This document shows positions 26,180 to 35,261 of a DNA stretch of 64,000 nt, one piece after another. Numbering within the stretch: position 1 is the stretch's first letter; each line of letters opens with the position of its first letter. Origin of the DNA: an uncultured Isosphaeraceae bacterium (lineage in GTDB: Bacteria > Planctomycetota > Planctomycetia > Isosphaerales > Isosphaeraceae); NCBI GenBank assembly GCA_945957605.1, contig CAMFLR010000002.1, positions 710,496 through 774,495 of the forward strand. The letters are read 5' to 3'. The position numbers and the translations under genes are program-made. A model generated the notes under the pieces. It was not told the DNA's origin. It ran no database searches and saw only the letters and a program-made list of their open reading frames with translations.

Positions 26180-29100
26180 ATGGAACTCATGAAATCGTCA
26201 AGCTCAACATGGCCCCGAAAGCCCTCGCGCCGGCCGCTCGCGCTGCTCTGCCTGGTGGCGGCAGCCTGCGGGCAGGCAGGTTGCGGCCGCGAGTTTTTCC
26301 GGGAATGGGCGAATCAGGACGTCTCGGAAGTTATCTTCGAGAAGAGTCGCGACCCGCGATTCCGTATCGATCTCTTCTCGATCGACCCGCCCGCCATGTC
26401 ACGCTATGCCGATCCTTATGATCCCGACCGCCCCCCCGCGCCGCCGGACGACTACGCCGCCCAGATGCTCACGCCGGTGCCCCAGAATCCGGATAATCGC
26501 CTGATCGTGCCGCTCGAAGGCACAGGCTACCTCGACATGCTCGAGAGCTGGCAGGACCAAAACTACACCCGCAGAGAAGAACTCGCCGAGATGAACCGCC
26601 GGCTGGTCGGACCAAAGAACGGTATGTTCGGCGGCGCCGGTCCAGCCGAGAGGGGCGACTACGCCCCCATGCCGGCGCCCACCCCACCCACCGAACGGTC
26701 GCCCTTTGATAGCCTGCGTGGCGAAGTTCAAGACCTTTCGCGGCCGATTCCGCGGAACACGACCCCGCCGCCAGGCGGCCCTGGCGCTCAACCTGATGCT
26801 GCGAAGCCGGTTACGCCGCCAACTCCCAGCCCCACGACGCCACCTGCGTTGAATCCGGGGCCGAACATGCGACAAACGTCGCCTCTAAATGTACCGGGGC
26901 GTGTGCCGAGCACCCCGCCCACCCCTGCCGAATCCACCCAACCCCGATCCGCGAACGGCCCCTCGGCGAAGAATTCGCCGCGCAAGGCAAAGGATGACGG
27001 CGTGCGTCTCGCCGCGTTCCAAGACCCGACGTCACCCAAACCCACCGCGCCGGGTATCCCTGCGCCAGGCGCCACCCCCGCGCCCCGGCCGGTTACCGCG
27101 GTTCCGGGCTCGACCTTCCCGCTCAGCCCAGGCGACGTGCCCGATAGCAAGCCAGGAAGCAACGACGATCCGACCAAGCCCATACGCATCCCGGGCGACA
27201 CCACGCCGCTTGAGGTTCAAGATCTCAACAAGCCCCCCGTCCGCCGTCCTGATCTGACCCCCGGTGGAAACGCAAACGCCGAGGCCGAAACTTCCGAATT
27301 GCTCGGTTTGCTCGGCAGCGGTGTCATCGACTTCAACGAAAACGAGGCAATCGGCCGTCCTCGGGATGAAAAGACCTACATCGTCAACATGGGGCAGGCC
27401 CTCACGCTCGCCCTCATCAATGCTCGCGTCTACCAGTTCCAGCTTGAAAACCTTTACCTCAACGCCTTGCCCGTCACGCTGAACCGGTTTGCTTTCTCGC
27501 CGCAGTTCATCGCCGGCCTTTCGCCGACGACCGGCACGGTCGGTCCTCTGGGCACCGGCCTGAACGCGACGGTCAATCCGGCGAACTCGTTCCTTTACCG
27601 GACGCGAGCAACCGGACTGCAGCAATCAAACCTCAACATGGGTACGGTTGCGGCGGTTGGCAAGAACCTCGACAACGGCGTGAAGATTCTCGCCGGCTTC
27701 GCGAGCACGGTCGTCTTCAACTTCACCGGCAAGAACCCTGTACAGCCCACGGTGAACTCAACGTTGCCGCTCAACGTGGTCGTACCGTTCCTCCGCGGCG
27801 GCGGACGTGCAGTAACGCTCGAACCCTTGACCCAGTCCGAGCGTAACCTGGTCTATGCGATCCGCAGCTTCGCCAAGTTCCGCCAGGAATTCGTGATCAC
27901 CACGATCGTCGGCGGTAACTTCGCGAACTTCGGCACTGGCGTCGCCACTCCGGGCTTCTCGGGCGGCGGTAACAGCGACCCGACGACCGGGTATCTCAAC
28001 GTCGTCGAAGACTTCGTGATCGTCGAAAATCAGACGCGCAACGTTCAAACCCTGGCCCAGTTCTCGGAGGTATACAAGGAGCTGATCTTGGGTGAAGCTT
28101 CGGGGCTAACCCAGCTCCAGCTCGACCAGCTCGACCTCAGCCTTCAACAGGCCCGCAGCCAGTTGCTCACGTTCCGCAACACGCTGCGAAACGACCTCGA
28201 CAACCTCAAGTGGCAGCTCGGTCTCCCGCCCGACACCCCGCTCACCGTCGATCGCAGCATGACCCAGCCGTTCAAGGCGGTGTTCCAGGACTTCGAACGC
28301 TGGGCGCGCGACCCGAAGCGTACGCTTCCGCAGCTCGAAGAGATCGCCACCCATCTGCCGAAACTCGAAGAGATTGAGTTCGACGGACGCTCGGCAACCG
28401 AGCTCTTCCGCTCGGGAGACGAGGACCAACTTGAAGAACTGCTCCTCGCAGCCGAGCGAGTCGCTTTTGAAAATCGGCTTGACTTGATGAATATACGGGC
28501 GGGACTGTACGATGCATGGCGGCAGATTCGGGTTTCTGCGAACGCGCTCAAGGGTGTGTTCAACGTCAACCTGACCAACCAGCTACTCACGCCGCCAACC
28601 ACGAGCAATCCCTTCGGCTTCGTCAGCCAGGCCAAGCAGTTCAATCTCGTGCTCAATGCAGAGCTGCCGCTTGTCCGTCTGGCCGAGCGAAATAACTTCC
28701 GTACCCAGTTGATCAATTACCAGCGCCAGCGTCGTGTCCTTCAGGGTCAGGAAGACTTCATCAAGAACCAGCTTCGTCAGGACGTCCGTGGCCTCCAGGT
28801 CGCCTATCTCCAGTACAACATCACGGTGCGCAACTTCGTGCTCTCGGCGCGCCAAAAAGACCAGTCGTTTGAAAACATCGTCGCTCCTCCCGCGGGAGGA
28901 GGAAATACCGCCGGCGGCAACGCCAACGGTGCAGTCCAGACACAGAACTTGATTAGCGCCCAGAGCAGCTTGATTCAGAACGAGAACAACCTCGTTAGTC
29001 AATGGTATGCCTACCAGGGTGCTCGCCTGACGCTCTTACGTGACCTCGGCACCTTGCCTTACGACGAATGGGAGGCTTTCTATGAGTTATACCCTACCCA

Positions 29101-29194
29101 GTACAACGGACTCGGGGTCGGTGGCGACGGCGTCGCAGGCGGCCTTGCCACCGGCGGTCCAAGCCCCGCGCCGGCGGAAGCGAACCGGCCGTAA
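26180..29194 (+). CDS. TolC-like outer-membrane efflux lipoprotein with long Pro-rich N-terminal extension
   Basis: The protein has 1004 residues, about twice the usual TolC length. The ATG at 26180 or at 26189 could be the start. A signal peptide with lipobox ends in GQAGC (about residue 34). Residues about 35-365 are mostly Pro/Thr-rich and disordered, with islands such as LDMLESWQDQNYTRREELAEMN. From about 365 the sequence becomes an OEP domain: helices containing QALTLALINARVYQFQLENLYLNAL, long paired coils around 630-700 and 860-900, and the C-terminal QSSLIQNENNLVSQWYAYQGARLTLLRDLGTLP block, typical of TolC hairpins. It is the outer-membrane duct of the operon; the next gene overlaps by 113 bases. 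The N-terminal extension is unusual and may bind envelope polymers. Confidence 0.85.
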   Translation: MELMKSSSSTWPRKPSRRPLALLCLVAAACGQAGCGREFFREWANQDVSEVIFEKSRDPRFRIDLFSIDPPAMSRYADPYDPDRPPAPPDDYAAQMLTPVPQNPDNRLIVPLEGTGYLDMLESWQDQNYTRREELAEMNRRLVGPKNGMFGGAGPAERGDYAPMPAPTPPTERSPFDSLRGEVQDLSRPIPRNTTPPPGGPGAQPDAAKPVTPPTPSPTTPPALNPGPNMRQTSPLNVPGRVPSTPPTPAESTQPRSANGPSAKNSPRKAKDDGVRLAAFQDPTSPKPTAPGIPAPGATPAPRPVTAVPGSTFPLSPGDVPDSKPGSNDDPTKPIRIPGDTTPLEVQDLNKPPVRRPDLTPGGNANAEAETSELLGLLGSGVIDFNENEAIGRPRDEKTYIVNMGQALTLALINARVYQFQLENLYLNALPVTLNRFAFSPQFIAGLSPTTGTVGPLGTGLNATVNPANSFLYRTRATGLQQSNLNMGTVAAVGKNLDNGVKILAGFASTVVFNFTGKNPVQPTVNSTLPLNVVVPFLRGGGRAVTLEPLTQSERNLVYAIRSFAKFRQEFVITTIVGGNFANFGTGVATPGFSGGGNSDPTTGYLNVVEDFVIVENQTRNVQTLAQFSEVYKELILGEASGLTQLQLDQLDLSLQQARSQLLTFRNTLRNDLDNLKWQLGLPPDTPLTVDRSMTQPFKAVFQDFERWARDPKRTLPQLEEIATHLPKLEEIEFDGRSATELFRSGDEDQLEELLLAAERVAFENRLDLMNIRAGLYDAWRQIRVSANALKGVFNVNLTNQLLTPPTTSNPFGFVSQAKQFNLVLNAELPLVRLAERNNFRTQLINYQRQRRVLQGQEDFIKNQLRQDVRGLQVAYLQYNITVRNFVLSARQKDQSFENIVAPPAGGGNTAGGNANGAVQTQNLISAQSSLIQNENNLVSQWYAYQGARLTLLRDLGTLPYDEWEAFYELYPTQYNGLGVGGDGVAGGLATGGPSPAPAEANRP

Positions 29195-31064
29195 TCTCCT
29201 GATCCTCCTGGTAATCGCAGCAGGAGCGGTGACTGTCGTCCTCGTCGGCAATCCCGCCCTGCTGAAACCGCTGACGAGTGTGTTCGCGTCAGCGCCGACG
29301 ATGATCGTGACGTATCCGGTCAAAGAAATGACCTTGAGCGTCACGGTCAACGAAAAGGGGACTCTGGAAAGCGCGAAAAATGAGGACGTGCTCTCGGAAG
29401 TCGAGGGCACTACCACAATCATCTTCATCCTGGCCGAAGGGTCGAAGGTCAAGAAGGGTGACAAGGTTTGCGAGCTCGATTCCGCAACCCTGAAAGACAA
29501 CCTCAAGAACCAGGAAATCACGACCAAGCAGGCTTCGGCCTCTTACGACCAGGCCAAGCTCACGCGTGAGGTGGCAGAAGTCGCGGTTAAGGAATACGTC
29601 GAGGGCGTTTTCAAGCAGGAAAAGGAAACGATCGACGGCGAAATCGCCCTCGCCCAGGCCGACGTGACCCGCGCTGACGAACGCTTGAAGTGGTCGGTCA
29701 AGATGGAAGAAAAGGGATACGTCTCCAAGTCGGCCCGCATGAGCGATGAACTGAGCCTGAAGCAGTTTCAGTTCAAGCTCGAGCAGGCCCAGACGAAGAT
29801 GGACGTGCTCCTGAAGTACACCAAGGATAAGACGATCAAAGAGCTGAAGGCCGAGGTCGAGAAGGCCCGGTCGGACGAGCTCGCGAAGGAAGCGACGCTC
29901 GGCCTCGAAAAGGATAAGGAAGCCAAGCTCGTCCGCCAGATCAAGAATTGCACGCTGCTCGCGCCTGGCGACGGACTCGTCGTCTATGCGAACGACCCCG
30001 GCCGTTTCGGCGGCTCGAACCAGGTGCAGATCGAAGAAGGTGCGACGGTTCGCGAGCGTCAGAAGATTTTCAGCCTTCCCGATATCTCGCAGATGCGCGT
30101 GAACACCAAGGTTCACGAGTCGATGGTCGAGCGCATCAAGCGGGGTCAGCCGGCGCAGGTTCGCGTCGACGCCTTCGCGGGCGAGCCGCTCAAGGGCGCG
30201 GTGCAGACGATCGCTCCGATGGCCGACCAGAACACTTTCTTCGGCTCCGACATCAAGGTTTACACCACGCAGGTTGGCATCCAGAACGGGCCGGTCGGCC
30301 TGCGTCCCGGTATGTCGGCGATGGTCGAGATTCTCGTCGAGCAGCTTCCTAATGTGCTGGCCGTACCGGTCCAGGCTCTGATCGAGATCAAGGGCAAGAC
30401 GTACATTTACGTCAAGAATCCCACTGGCGACTTCAGCCGCCACGAAGTGACGATCGGCACGTCGAACGACCAGCTCATCCAGGTCAAGACGGGCCTCAAG
30501 TCGGGCGACTTCATCGCAATGACGCCGACGCTGCTCATGAATGACGACGAGAAGCGTGAATTCGGTAGCTCTGCGAAGGAAGCCGAGAAGAAGGATTGGG
30601 GTCCCGACGCCGCCAAGAACCTGAGCGACGCCGACGCCAAGGGTGCGGCTGGCAAGGGTGCCGGCGGACCTGGCGGCGCGGCTGGTGGCGATCCGGCCGC
30701 AGCGAAAGCCAAGCGGAAGGGCGGCGGCATGGGAGGAGGCGGTGCATTCTTCCAGAAGCTGCAATCTCTCTCCGAAGAAGACCGTGCCAAGATGCGAACC
30801 GCAAGCGACGAAGAACGTACCGAACTGATGAAGAAGGCCGGTCTTACGGCTGACGAAATCGAACAGATGAAGCAGATGCGTGCCAATCGCGGCCAGGGCG
30901 GTGGTCCTGGTGGTGGTGGCGGATTCGGCGGCCCTGGTGGCGGCGGTGGCGGCGGATTCGGAGGCCCCGGCGGCGGCGGCGGTGGTGGATTCGGTGGTGG
31001 CGCCGGCGGTGGTCGCGGCCGTGGTCCCGGTGGTGAAGGCCAGGGTGGAGGACCGCCCCAGTGA
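29082..31064 (+). CDS. Periplasmic adaptor (HlyD/MacA-type) with Gly-rich C-terminal tail
   Basis: The protein has 660 residues. The start is the ATG at 29082, with GGGAGG just upstream; it lies inside the 3' end of the TolC-like gene. One membrane helix (about 31-55) anchors it. The lipoyl-type half motifs are VNEKGTLESAKNEDVLSEVEG and EGSKVKKGDKVCELDSATL. A long coiled-coil hairpin spans about 150-290, the second lipoyl half (NCTLLAPGDGLVVYAND) follows, then a beta-barrel domain (QMRVNTKVHESMVERIKRGQ) and GLRPGMSAMVEILV. The last 65 residues are nearly pure Gly with Phe/Pro/Arg. The gene overlaps the ATPase gene (GTGA). It bridges the inner-membrane transporter and the TolC-like duct. Confidence 0.9.
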   Translation: MSYTLPSTTDSGSVATASQAALPPAVQAPRRRKRTGRNLLILLVIAAGAVTVVLVGNPALLKPLTSVFASAPTMIVTYPVKEMTLSVTVNEKGTLESAKNEDVLSEVEGTTTIIFILAEGSKVKKGDKVCELDSATLKDNLKNQEITTKQASASYDQAKLTREVAEVAVKEYVEGVFKQEKETIDGEIALAQADVTRADERLKWSVKMEEKGYVSKSARMSDELSLKQFQFKLEQAQTKMDVLLKYTKDKTIKELKAEVEKARSDELAKEATLGLEKDKEAKLVRQIKNCTLLAPGDGLVVYANDPGRFGGSNQVQIEEGATVRERQKIFSLPDISQMRVNTKVHESMVERIKRGQPAQVRVDAFAGEPLKGAVQTIAPMADQNTFFGSDIKVYTTQVGIQNGPVGLRPGMSAMVEILVEQLPNVLAVPVQALIEIKGKTYIYVKNPTGDFSRHEVTIGTSNDQLIQVKTGLKSGDFIAMTPTLLMNDDEKREFGSSAKEAEKKDWGPDAAKNLSDADAKGAAGKGAGGPGGAAGGDPAAAKAKRKGGGMGGGGAFFQKLQSLSEEDRAKMRTASDEERTELMKKAGLTADEIEQMKQMRANRGQGGGPGGGGGFGGPGGGGGGGFGGPGGGGGGGFGGGAGGGRGRGPGGEGQGGGPPQ

Positions 31065-31936
31065 CGATGTTTGCGAATAGTAGCTTTCCATTGACAGCCG
31101 GGGGGCTACCGAACTCGCAAGTCCAGCGAGTTCCGGGCCCCCAGGAACAGCCGATCGTCTGCATCCGTGACCTGCGCAAGACGTACGTGATGGGACACGG
31201 CCCCTCGGGCGGCCTCTTCGGAGGCAAGAAGGGGGCCGCACAAACCGTCATTGTCCACGCACTCACGGGCGTCTCGGTCGACTTCTTCCAGGGCGAATAC
31301 GTCGCGATCATGGGTGCGTCGGGATCGGGCAAGAGCACCATGCTCAACCTGCTCGGCTGTCTCGACCGCCCAACCAGCGGCCAGTATTTCCTGGGAGATC
31401 GCGACGTCGCCCAGCTCAGCGACGACGAGCTCTCGGAAGTTCGCAGCCGTTATATCGGCTTCATCTTCCAGTCGTACAACCTGATCCAGCAGTACACCGT
31501 CACCGAGAACATCCAGCTCCCGCTGACGTACCAGGGATCAGGCGAAATCTCCGAAGAGCAGCAGCGCAGAACGGAAGAACTGGCGGGAATGGTCGGCCTG
31601 GGCGACCGTCTCGACCACCGTCCGATGCAGCTCTCCGGTGGTCAGCAGCAGCGCGTGGCCATCGCCCGCTCGCTGATCAACGACCCGTTCATTATCCTGG
31701 CAGACGAGGCCACGGGTAACCTCGACACCAAGACCAGCCATGAAATCATGCAGATGCTTGGCCGTCTCAACGACGCCGGCAAGACGATTATCATGGTCAC
31801 TCACGAAGATGATATCGCCGAGCACGCCAAGCGAATTATTCGTATGCGTGACGGCCAGATCATCTCCGATGGTCCCAGCGAACGCATGAAAGCGCACGTT
31901 CAGGTGCATGAAGCTGAGCAGATCGAGTCCGATTGA
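31061..31936 (+). CDS. ABC transporter ATP-binding protein (MacB/LolD type)
   Basis: The protein has 291 residues. The GTG start at 31061 overlaps the adaptor stop and has GGAGG 9 bases upstream. Motifs: Walker [11 protein letters not shown]-loop in [18 protein letters not shown], signature LSGGQQQR, Walker [13 protein letters not shown] with the catalytic Glu, and H-loop VTHEDD. The [13 protein letters not shown] and DRPTSGQY blocks place it in the MacB/LolD/FtsE group. A longer than usual insert (about 30-45, [11 protein letters not shown]) precedes the first strand. It energises the permease encoded next, 31 bases downstream. Confidence 0.95.
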   Translation: MTMFANSSFPLTAGGLPNSQVQRVPGPQEQPIVCIRDLRKTYVMGHGPSGGLFGGKKGAAQTVIVHALTGVSVDFFQGEYVAIMGASGSGKSTMLNLLGCLDRPTSGQYFLGDRDVAQLSDDELSEVRSRYIGFIFQSYNLIQQYTVTENIQLPLTYQGSGEISEEQQRRTEELAGMVGLGDRLDHRPMQLSGGQQQRVAIARSLINDPFIILADEATGNLDTKTSHEIMQMLGRLNDAGKTIIMVTHEDDIAEHAKRIIRMRDGQIISDGPSERMKAHVQVHEAEQIESD

Positions 31937-31967
31937 CCTCGCCGCGAGATTCTGGAGTTAGATCGTC

Positions 31968-33245
31968 ATGCGACGCATGTTGCGTAGCCTGTTTCTCGGT
32001 TTCCGGAGCCTGTTGCTCCACAAGCTTCGCTCCGCGCTCACCGTACTAGGTATCGTGTTCGGCGTCGCAGCGGTCATCGCCATGCTCGCGGTTGGCGAAG
32101 GGGCCAGCCGCAAGGCCCAGCGCCAGTTTCAAGAACTTGGCGCAACAAACATCATCATCCGTTCGGTCAAACCAACCGACGAGTCTCAGGCCTCCGCCGG
32201 ACGCCCCGCGCGTATCCTGAACTACGGCCTGAAGTACGAAGACTTCCGCCGCGTCATGGCCGTTGTTCCCACGCTCGAAAAAGCCCTGCCAATTCGCGAA
32301 GTCCGCAAGCAGGTCCGCAACGGCAATCGGTCGATTGAAGGCCGTGCGGTGGGAACAACGTATGATTACGCCGATTTCAATCACCTCGAAATGGCGCGCG
32401 GCCGTTTCCTCACAGCGTCGGACGACGAACGCTATGAGAACTTCGCCGTGCTCGCCTCCGAGGTGACCGACACCCTATTCCCCTACGAAGATCCCATCGG
32501 CAAGGCAGTCAAGCTCGGCGGCGACTATTACACGGTCGTCGGCGTGACCAAGAAGCGTGCCACCTCGGCCGGCGTCGGCAGTAGTCTTGCAGCGCAGGAC
32601 TTCAACAAAGACGTCTATATTCCTCTGAATACGTGCAAGCTTCGATTCGGCGAACGCATCATCGACATGCGGTCCGGCTCGATGGCGATGGAAGAAATCC
32701 AGCTCTCGCAAATCACCTTGCGGGTTCACAACACCGACGAAGTTCGGCCGACCGACTCAATCGTCCGCGCCGCAATTAACTCGAAGCATCCCAAGAAAGA
32801 CGTCGAATTCACGGTTCCTTACGACCTGATCCTTCAGGCCGAAGCATCGGCTCGCCAGTATTCGATCATGCTCGGTGCCATCGCGAGTATTTCGCTGCTC
32901 GTCGGTGGTATCGGCATTATGAACATCATGCTCGCGACCGTCACCGAACGTACGCGTGAAATCGGTATCCGTCGCGCACTTGGTGCGAAGCGGAAAGATA
33001 TCACTCAGCAGTTCTTGATCGAAACCGTCGCACTCTCGGGCGTCGGCGGATTCCTCGGTGTAATGATCGGCATCATGATTCCGATGGCGATCCAGTATTT
33101 CATCCCCGACCAGGAACCGGTCGTCACGTTCAAGTCGGTCGCCCTGGCGTTCGGCATCTCGGTGGGCATCGGTATTCTCTTCGGCCTCTATCCCGCCCAA
33201 CGCGCGGCCCAGATGGATCCGATCGAAGCTCTTCGCCACGAGTAA
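31968..33245 (+). CDS. ABC transporter permease (MacB/FtsX family)
   Basis: The protein has 425 residues. The architecture is that of a MacB/FtsX permease: a first membrane helix (ALTVLGIVFGVAAVIAMLAVGEG), a large periplasmic MacB_PCD domain (about 45-290), and three C-terminal helices with the family motif GGIGIMNIMLATVTERTREIGIRRALGAK. In Escherichia coli MacB the ATPase and permease are fused; here they are separate genes. With the preceding genes it completes a TolC-adaptor-ABC tripartite exporter for a peptide, lipid or antibiotic-like substrate. A strong terminator follows. Confidence 0.95.
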   Translation: MRRMLRSLFLGFRSLLLHKLRSALTVLGIVFGVAAVIAMLAVGEGASRKAQRQFQELGATNIIIRSVKPTDESQASAGRPARILNYGLKYEDFRRVMAVVPTLEKALPIREVRKQVRNGNRSIEGRAVGTTYDYADFNHLEMARGRFLTASDDERYENFAVLASEVTDTLFPYEDPIGKAVKLGGDYYTVVGVTKKRATSAGVGSSLAAQDFNKDVYIPLNTCKLRFGERIIDMRSGSMAMEEIQLSQITLRVHNTDEVRPTDSIVRAAINSKHPKKDVEFTVPYDLILQAEASARQYSIMLGAIASISLLVGGIGIMNIMLATVTERTREIGIRRALGAKRKDITQQFLIETVALSGVGGFLGVMIGIMIPMAIQYFIPDQEPVVTFKSVALAFGISVGIGILFGLYPAQRAAQMDPIEALRHE

Positions 33246-33274
33246 TCGGTCTGGTTCAACCAGTTCACACATTC

Positions 33275-33321
33275 AACAGACCCCGGCTCGACACATCAGT
33301 CGCGCCGGGGTCTGTTGTTTT
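33275..33321 (+). terminator. Strong terminator of the tripartite export operon
   Basis: The perfect 13-bp arms AACAGACCCCGGC (33275-33287) and GCCGGGGTCTGTT (33304-33316) are followed by GTTTTC. It lies 30 bases after the permease stop. Confidence 0.85.
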
Positions 33322-33444
33322 CTACCTATCTGCACGCAACGAAGATTTTGATTGATGAGTCCGATGTGCTCATCTACGATGTTGCCAATCTCTCTCGGAA
33401 TCCTCGACCAATCGGCATCCCTCTTCGAGTCGAGAGACCTTTTC

Positions 33445-33996
33445 ATGTCAATTTGTTGCACTGTGCTTGCGCTGACGCTCGCTCTCCAAATCGCGAAGCC
33501 GTTTGTCTCTGCTGAAGGCGGATTCGAAGTCAAGCTGCCGGGAATTCCCTCCGAGCAAGTTCAGAAACACGAAACGCCCAAGGGCCCGATCGAGATTCAC
33601 ACGTTCTTGCTGCCCAGGGGAACTCATACTTACGCGATTGTTTATAACGACCTTCCCGACCTGAATTCGCAGAAGGCGATCGACGAGATGTTCGCGGGAG
33701 TCATGGACGGCATACTCCGAAGCACCAAGGGCAAGCTCATTTCGCAAAAGGCCGCAAAACTCGGCACAGTGCTGGGGCGACATTTTGACTACTCTGTCAC
33801 CCTCCCCGCCGGCGGCGCAGGACTCGGCCGCGTGCGGATGTATGCGGATAAGGGGCGGGTGTTTCAGGTGTTCGTCATCGGCGAGATCAAGGCCGTGAAG
33901 TCGGCCGCGAGCACCGCGTTTCTCGACTCGTTCAAAATTGACCCCACGCGCAAAGCCAGCGCAGTGAAAGGAAACGGCAAATCGGGCGTGAATTGA
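33445..33996 (+). CDS. Exported paralog 1 (single copy of the GGFEVKLPG domain)
   Basis: The protein has 183 residues from the ATG at 33445. A weak uncharged signal peptide (MSICCTVLALTLALQIAK) precedes one copy of a domain of about 150 residues. The domain is recognised by GGFEVKLPGIPSEQVQKHE at its start, YAIVYNDLPD in the middle, and a C-terminal RVFQVFVIG ... STAFLDSFKI block. The same domain occurs twice in each of the two following paralogs (35262 and 36457). I do not recognise a named family; the pattern of a hydrophobic strand, a YND/YxDxP turn and a final F-x-x-SFKI helix recurs. Periplasmic location is inferred. Confidence 0.75.
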   Translation: MSICCTVLALTLALQIAKPFVSAEGGFEVKLPGIPSEQVQKHETPKGPIEIHTFLLPRGTHTYAIVYNDLPDLNSQKAIDEMFAGVMDGILRSTKGKLISQKAAKLGTVLGRHFDYSVTLPAGGAGLGRVRMYADKGRVFQVFVIGEIKAVKSAASTAFLDSFKIDPTRKASAVKGNGKSGVN

Positions 33997-34092
33997 GCAG
34001 TTGCGCTATCCGACGTGAGCAATCGTAAAGCTCCAACGATCGCGACATATGCGTGGCCGATAGTCCGGATCGGCGCATCGAAGAATTCCTTT

Positions 34093-34113
34093 GAACCGCT
34101 CATGAAGCGGTTC
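34093..34113. repeat. Hairpin GAACCGCT/AGCGGTTC after paralog 1
   Basis: The arms of 8 bp (34093-34100 and 34106-34113) have a 5-base loop. The same outer bases (CCTTTGAACCGC ... GCGGTTCTAAG) with a different loop recur at 36322-36342, after paralog 2. It is thus part of the duplicated unit. It has no T-run. Confidence 0.65.
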
Positions 34114-34468
34114 TAAGGCGTCTTACCGTTCGCAGCCCGTTAATACTGTCAAATTCAAACTCGTTGACAAGAAAGGCACGCGCGTAATTCAAGGCATTGT
34201 CGACAGAAAAAAATCTGCCAATCTCAAAAACAGAGCTCGCCCCATCGGCATCCTTTACTCCCGCAAAGTATCTGATCTCCCCGTTTATTCGCCCAATAAC
34301 GAGTAGTCGGCGATCATTCTCAAAAATGACCCCTGGATCCTCGAACATAGAGTCAATATCGCCCCGTTCCCACAACAAATCCGCAAAGCCCCAGCATTGC
34401 GACATCTTCGCCGCATTTGCAACAGGTTCGAGCAAGGTGATATCGGAGGAGATCTCGTCGACAAACAT
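34100..34468 (-). CDS. Immunity-like small protein of unknown family
   Basis: The protein has 122 residues. An AGGAG ribosome binding site sits 8 bases before the ATG at 34468. The acidic single-domain protein has no signal peptide: MFVDEISSDITLL opens it and LLVIGRINGEIRYFAGVKDA and FFSVDNALNYARAFLVN follow. Base composition is clearly more AT-rich than the flanking genes. It lies immediately downstream, on the same strand, of a broken toxin-like gene (34285-35148), the position and size expected for an immunity protein of a polymorphic toxin. No known immunity motif is recognised, so the role is inferred from context only. Confidence 0.55.
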   Translation of the reverse strand: MFVDEISSDITLLEPVANAAKMSQCWGFADLLWERGDIDSMFEDPGVIFENDRRLLVIGRINGEIRYFAGVKDADGASSVFEIGRFFSVDNALNYARAFLVNEFEFDSINGLRTVRRLRTAS

Positions 34469-35148
34469 AATCGTGGCTCCTGTCGTCTATTTTTTACTGG
34501 TCCAGGTTGGCCCGTCCGTAAATCGTATATACCCTGTCCTTCAATTGAAATCGTCGCCTCTGCGACGTCATCAAGAAAGCTGCGAGACTGAAGTGCCTCA
34601 CGAATGGCCGGTATGTCTTGAACTGAGGGCTTGAAACCCGTGCCTGAAGACTGTTGAACTACAAGTCTGTTCCCAGTCACGTAGAAGCCGTACTTGAATT
34701 ACCCTGGCGCTATACGTCCCAGGTTCTCCCTCGCTATTACGACATGGCCGTCACCGCCATGCAGCCGTCCCGTCGTAGTCCGTGTTCCCAGAGGACTTAG
34801 TTCGACCACGCCTCTGTTATCGCCAAACTGTAGGCGAGCATCCGGGCCGGTTTCCGGTGCAATTGGTTTCTCGAGAACCGGCTGTGCTTCAGGGGAGATT
34901 TTGCCCCGAGCTATCTCACATTCCACATCGGGATTCGAGGGCTGCGGGCCCTCGCCGTCGAAGGGGATTGGAGGCTTCGACGAGGCAATCGCCTCTGGTT
35001 CTGGTCCTGGTGTGACCGGCTTTGGTTTAGTGGCAGTAACGGCGGGTTTCTTGGCGCTGAGGGCTCCGCCAATTCCGCCGGTAATGAGGCCAACTCCTCC
35101 ACCCAAAGCCGCATCCTTCAGTGCTTGTGCCGCATTGATCTTTCCGGT
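34285..35148 (-). pseudogene. Broken C-terminal fragment of a toxin-like protein (in-frame stop)
   Basis: Two open frames, 34699-35106 and 34285-34680, lie in the same reading frame and are separated by a single TAA at 34699-34701. Protein-like sequence continues across it (GRIAPG-stop-FKYGFYVTGNRL). The frame also opens upstream only from 35148, just after another stop, so the 5' part is missing. The content is KINAAQALKDAALGGGVGL (a glycine-rich helix), a Pro/Lys linker, GDGHVVIARENLG, then QSSGTGFKPSVQDIPAIREAL. Glycine-rich spacer, proline linker and a compact AT-rich C-terminal domain followed by a small gene is the layout of polymorphic toxin C-termini. Its last codons before the immunity-like gene start may also be frame-disturbed. 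The function is not recognised. Confidence 0.5.
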
Positions 35149-35261
35149 TTATGGTGCAGCTTTCTATCTCGAATAAGCGCCCATTCATCGGTCTGGCTGG
35201 GTGCCGTCGGCGTCATTCCCTTCTGTCCTCACCACGCTCGCGCCCCACAAGAGGTCCCTCC

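Noticed and set aside
29289..31241. 650-residue open frame on the minus strand
   Set aside because: It is antisense to the adaptor gene, which has clear lipoyl and barrel motifs; this frame is Arg/His/Leu-rich with no domain.
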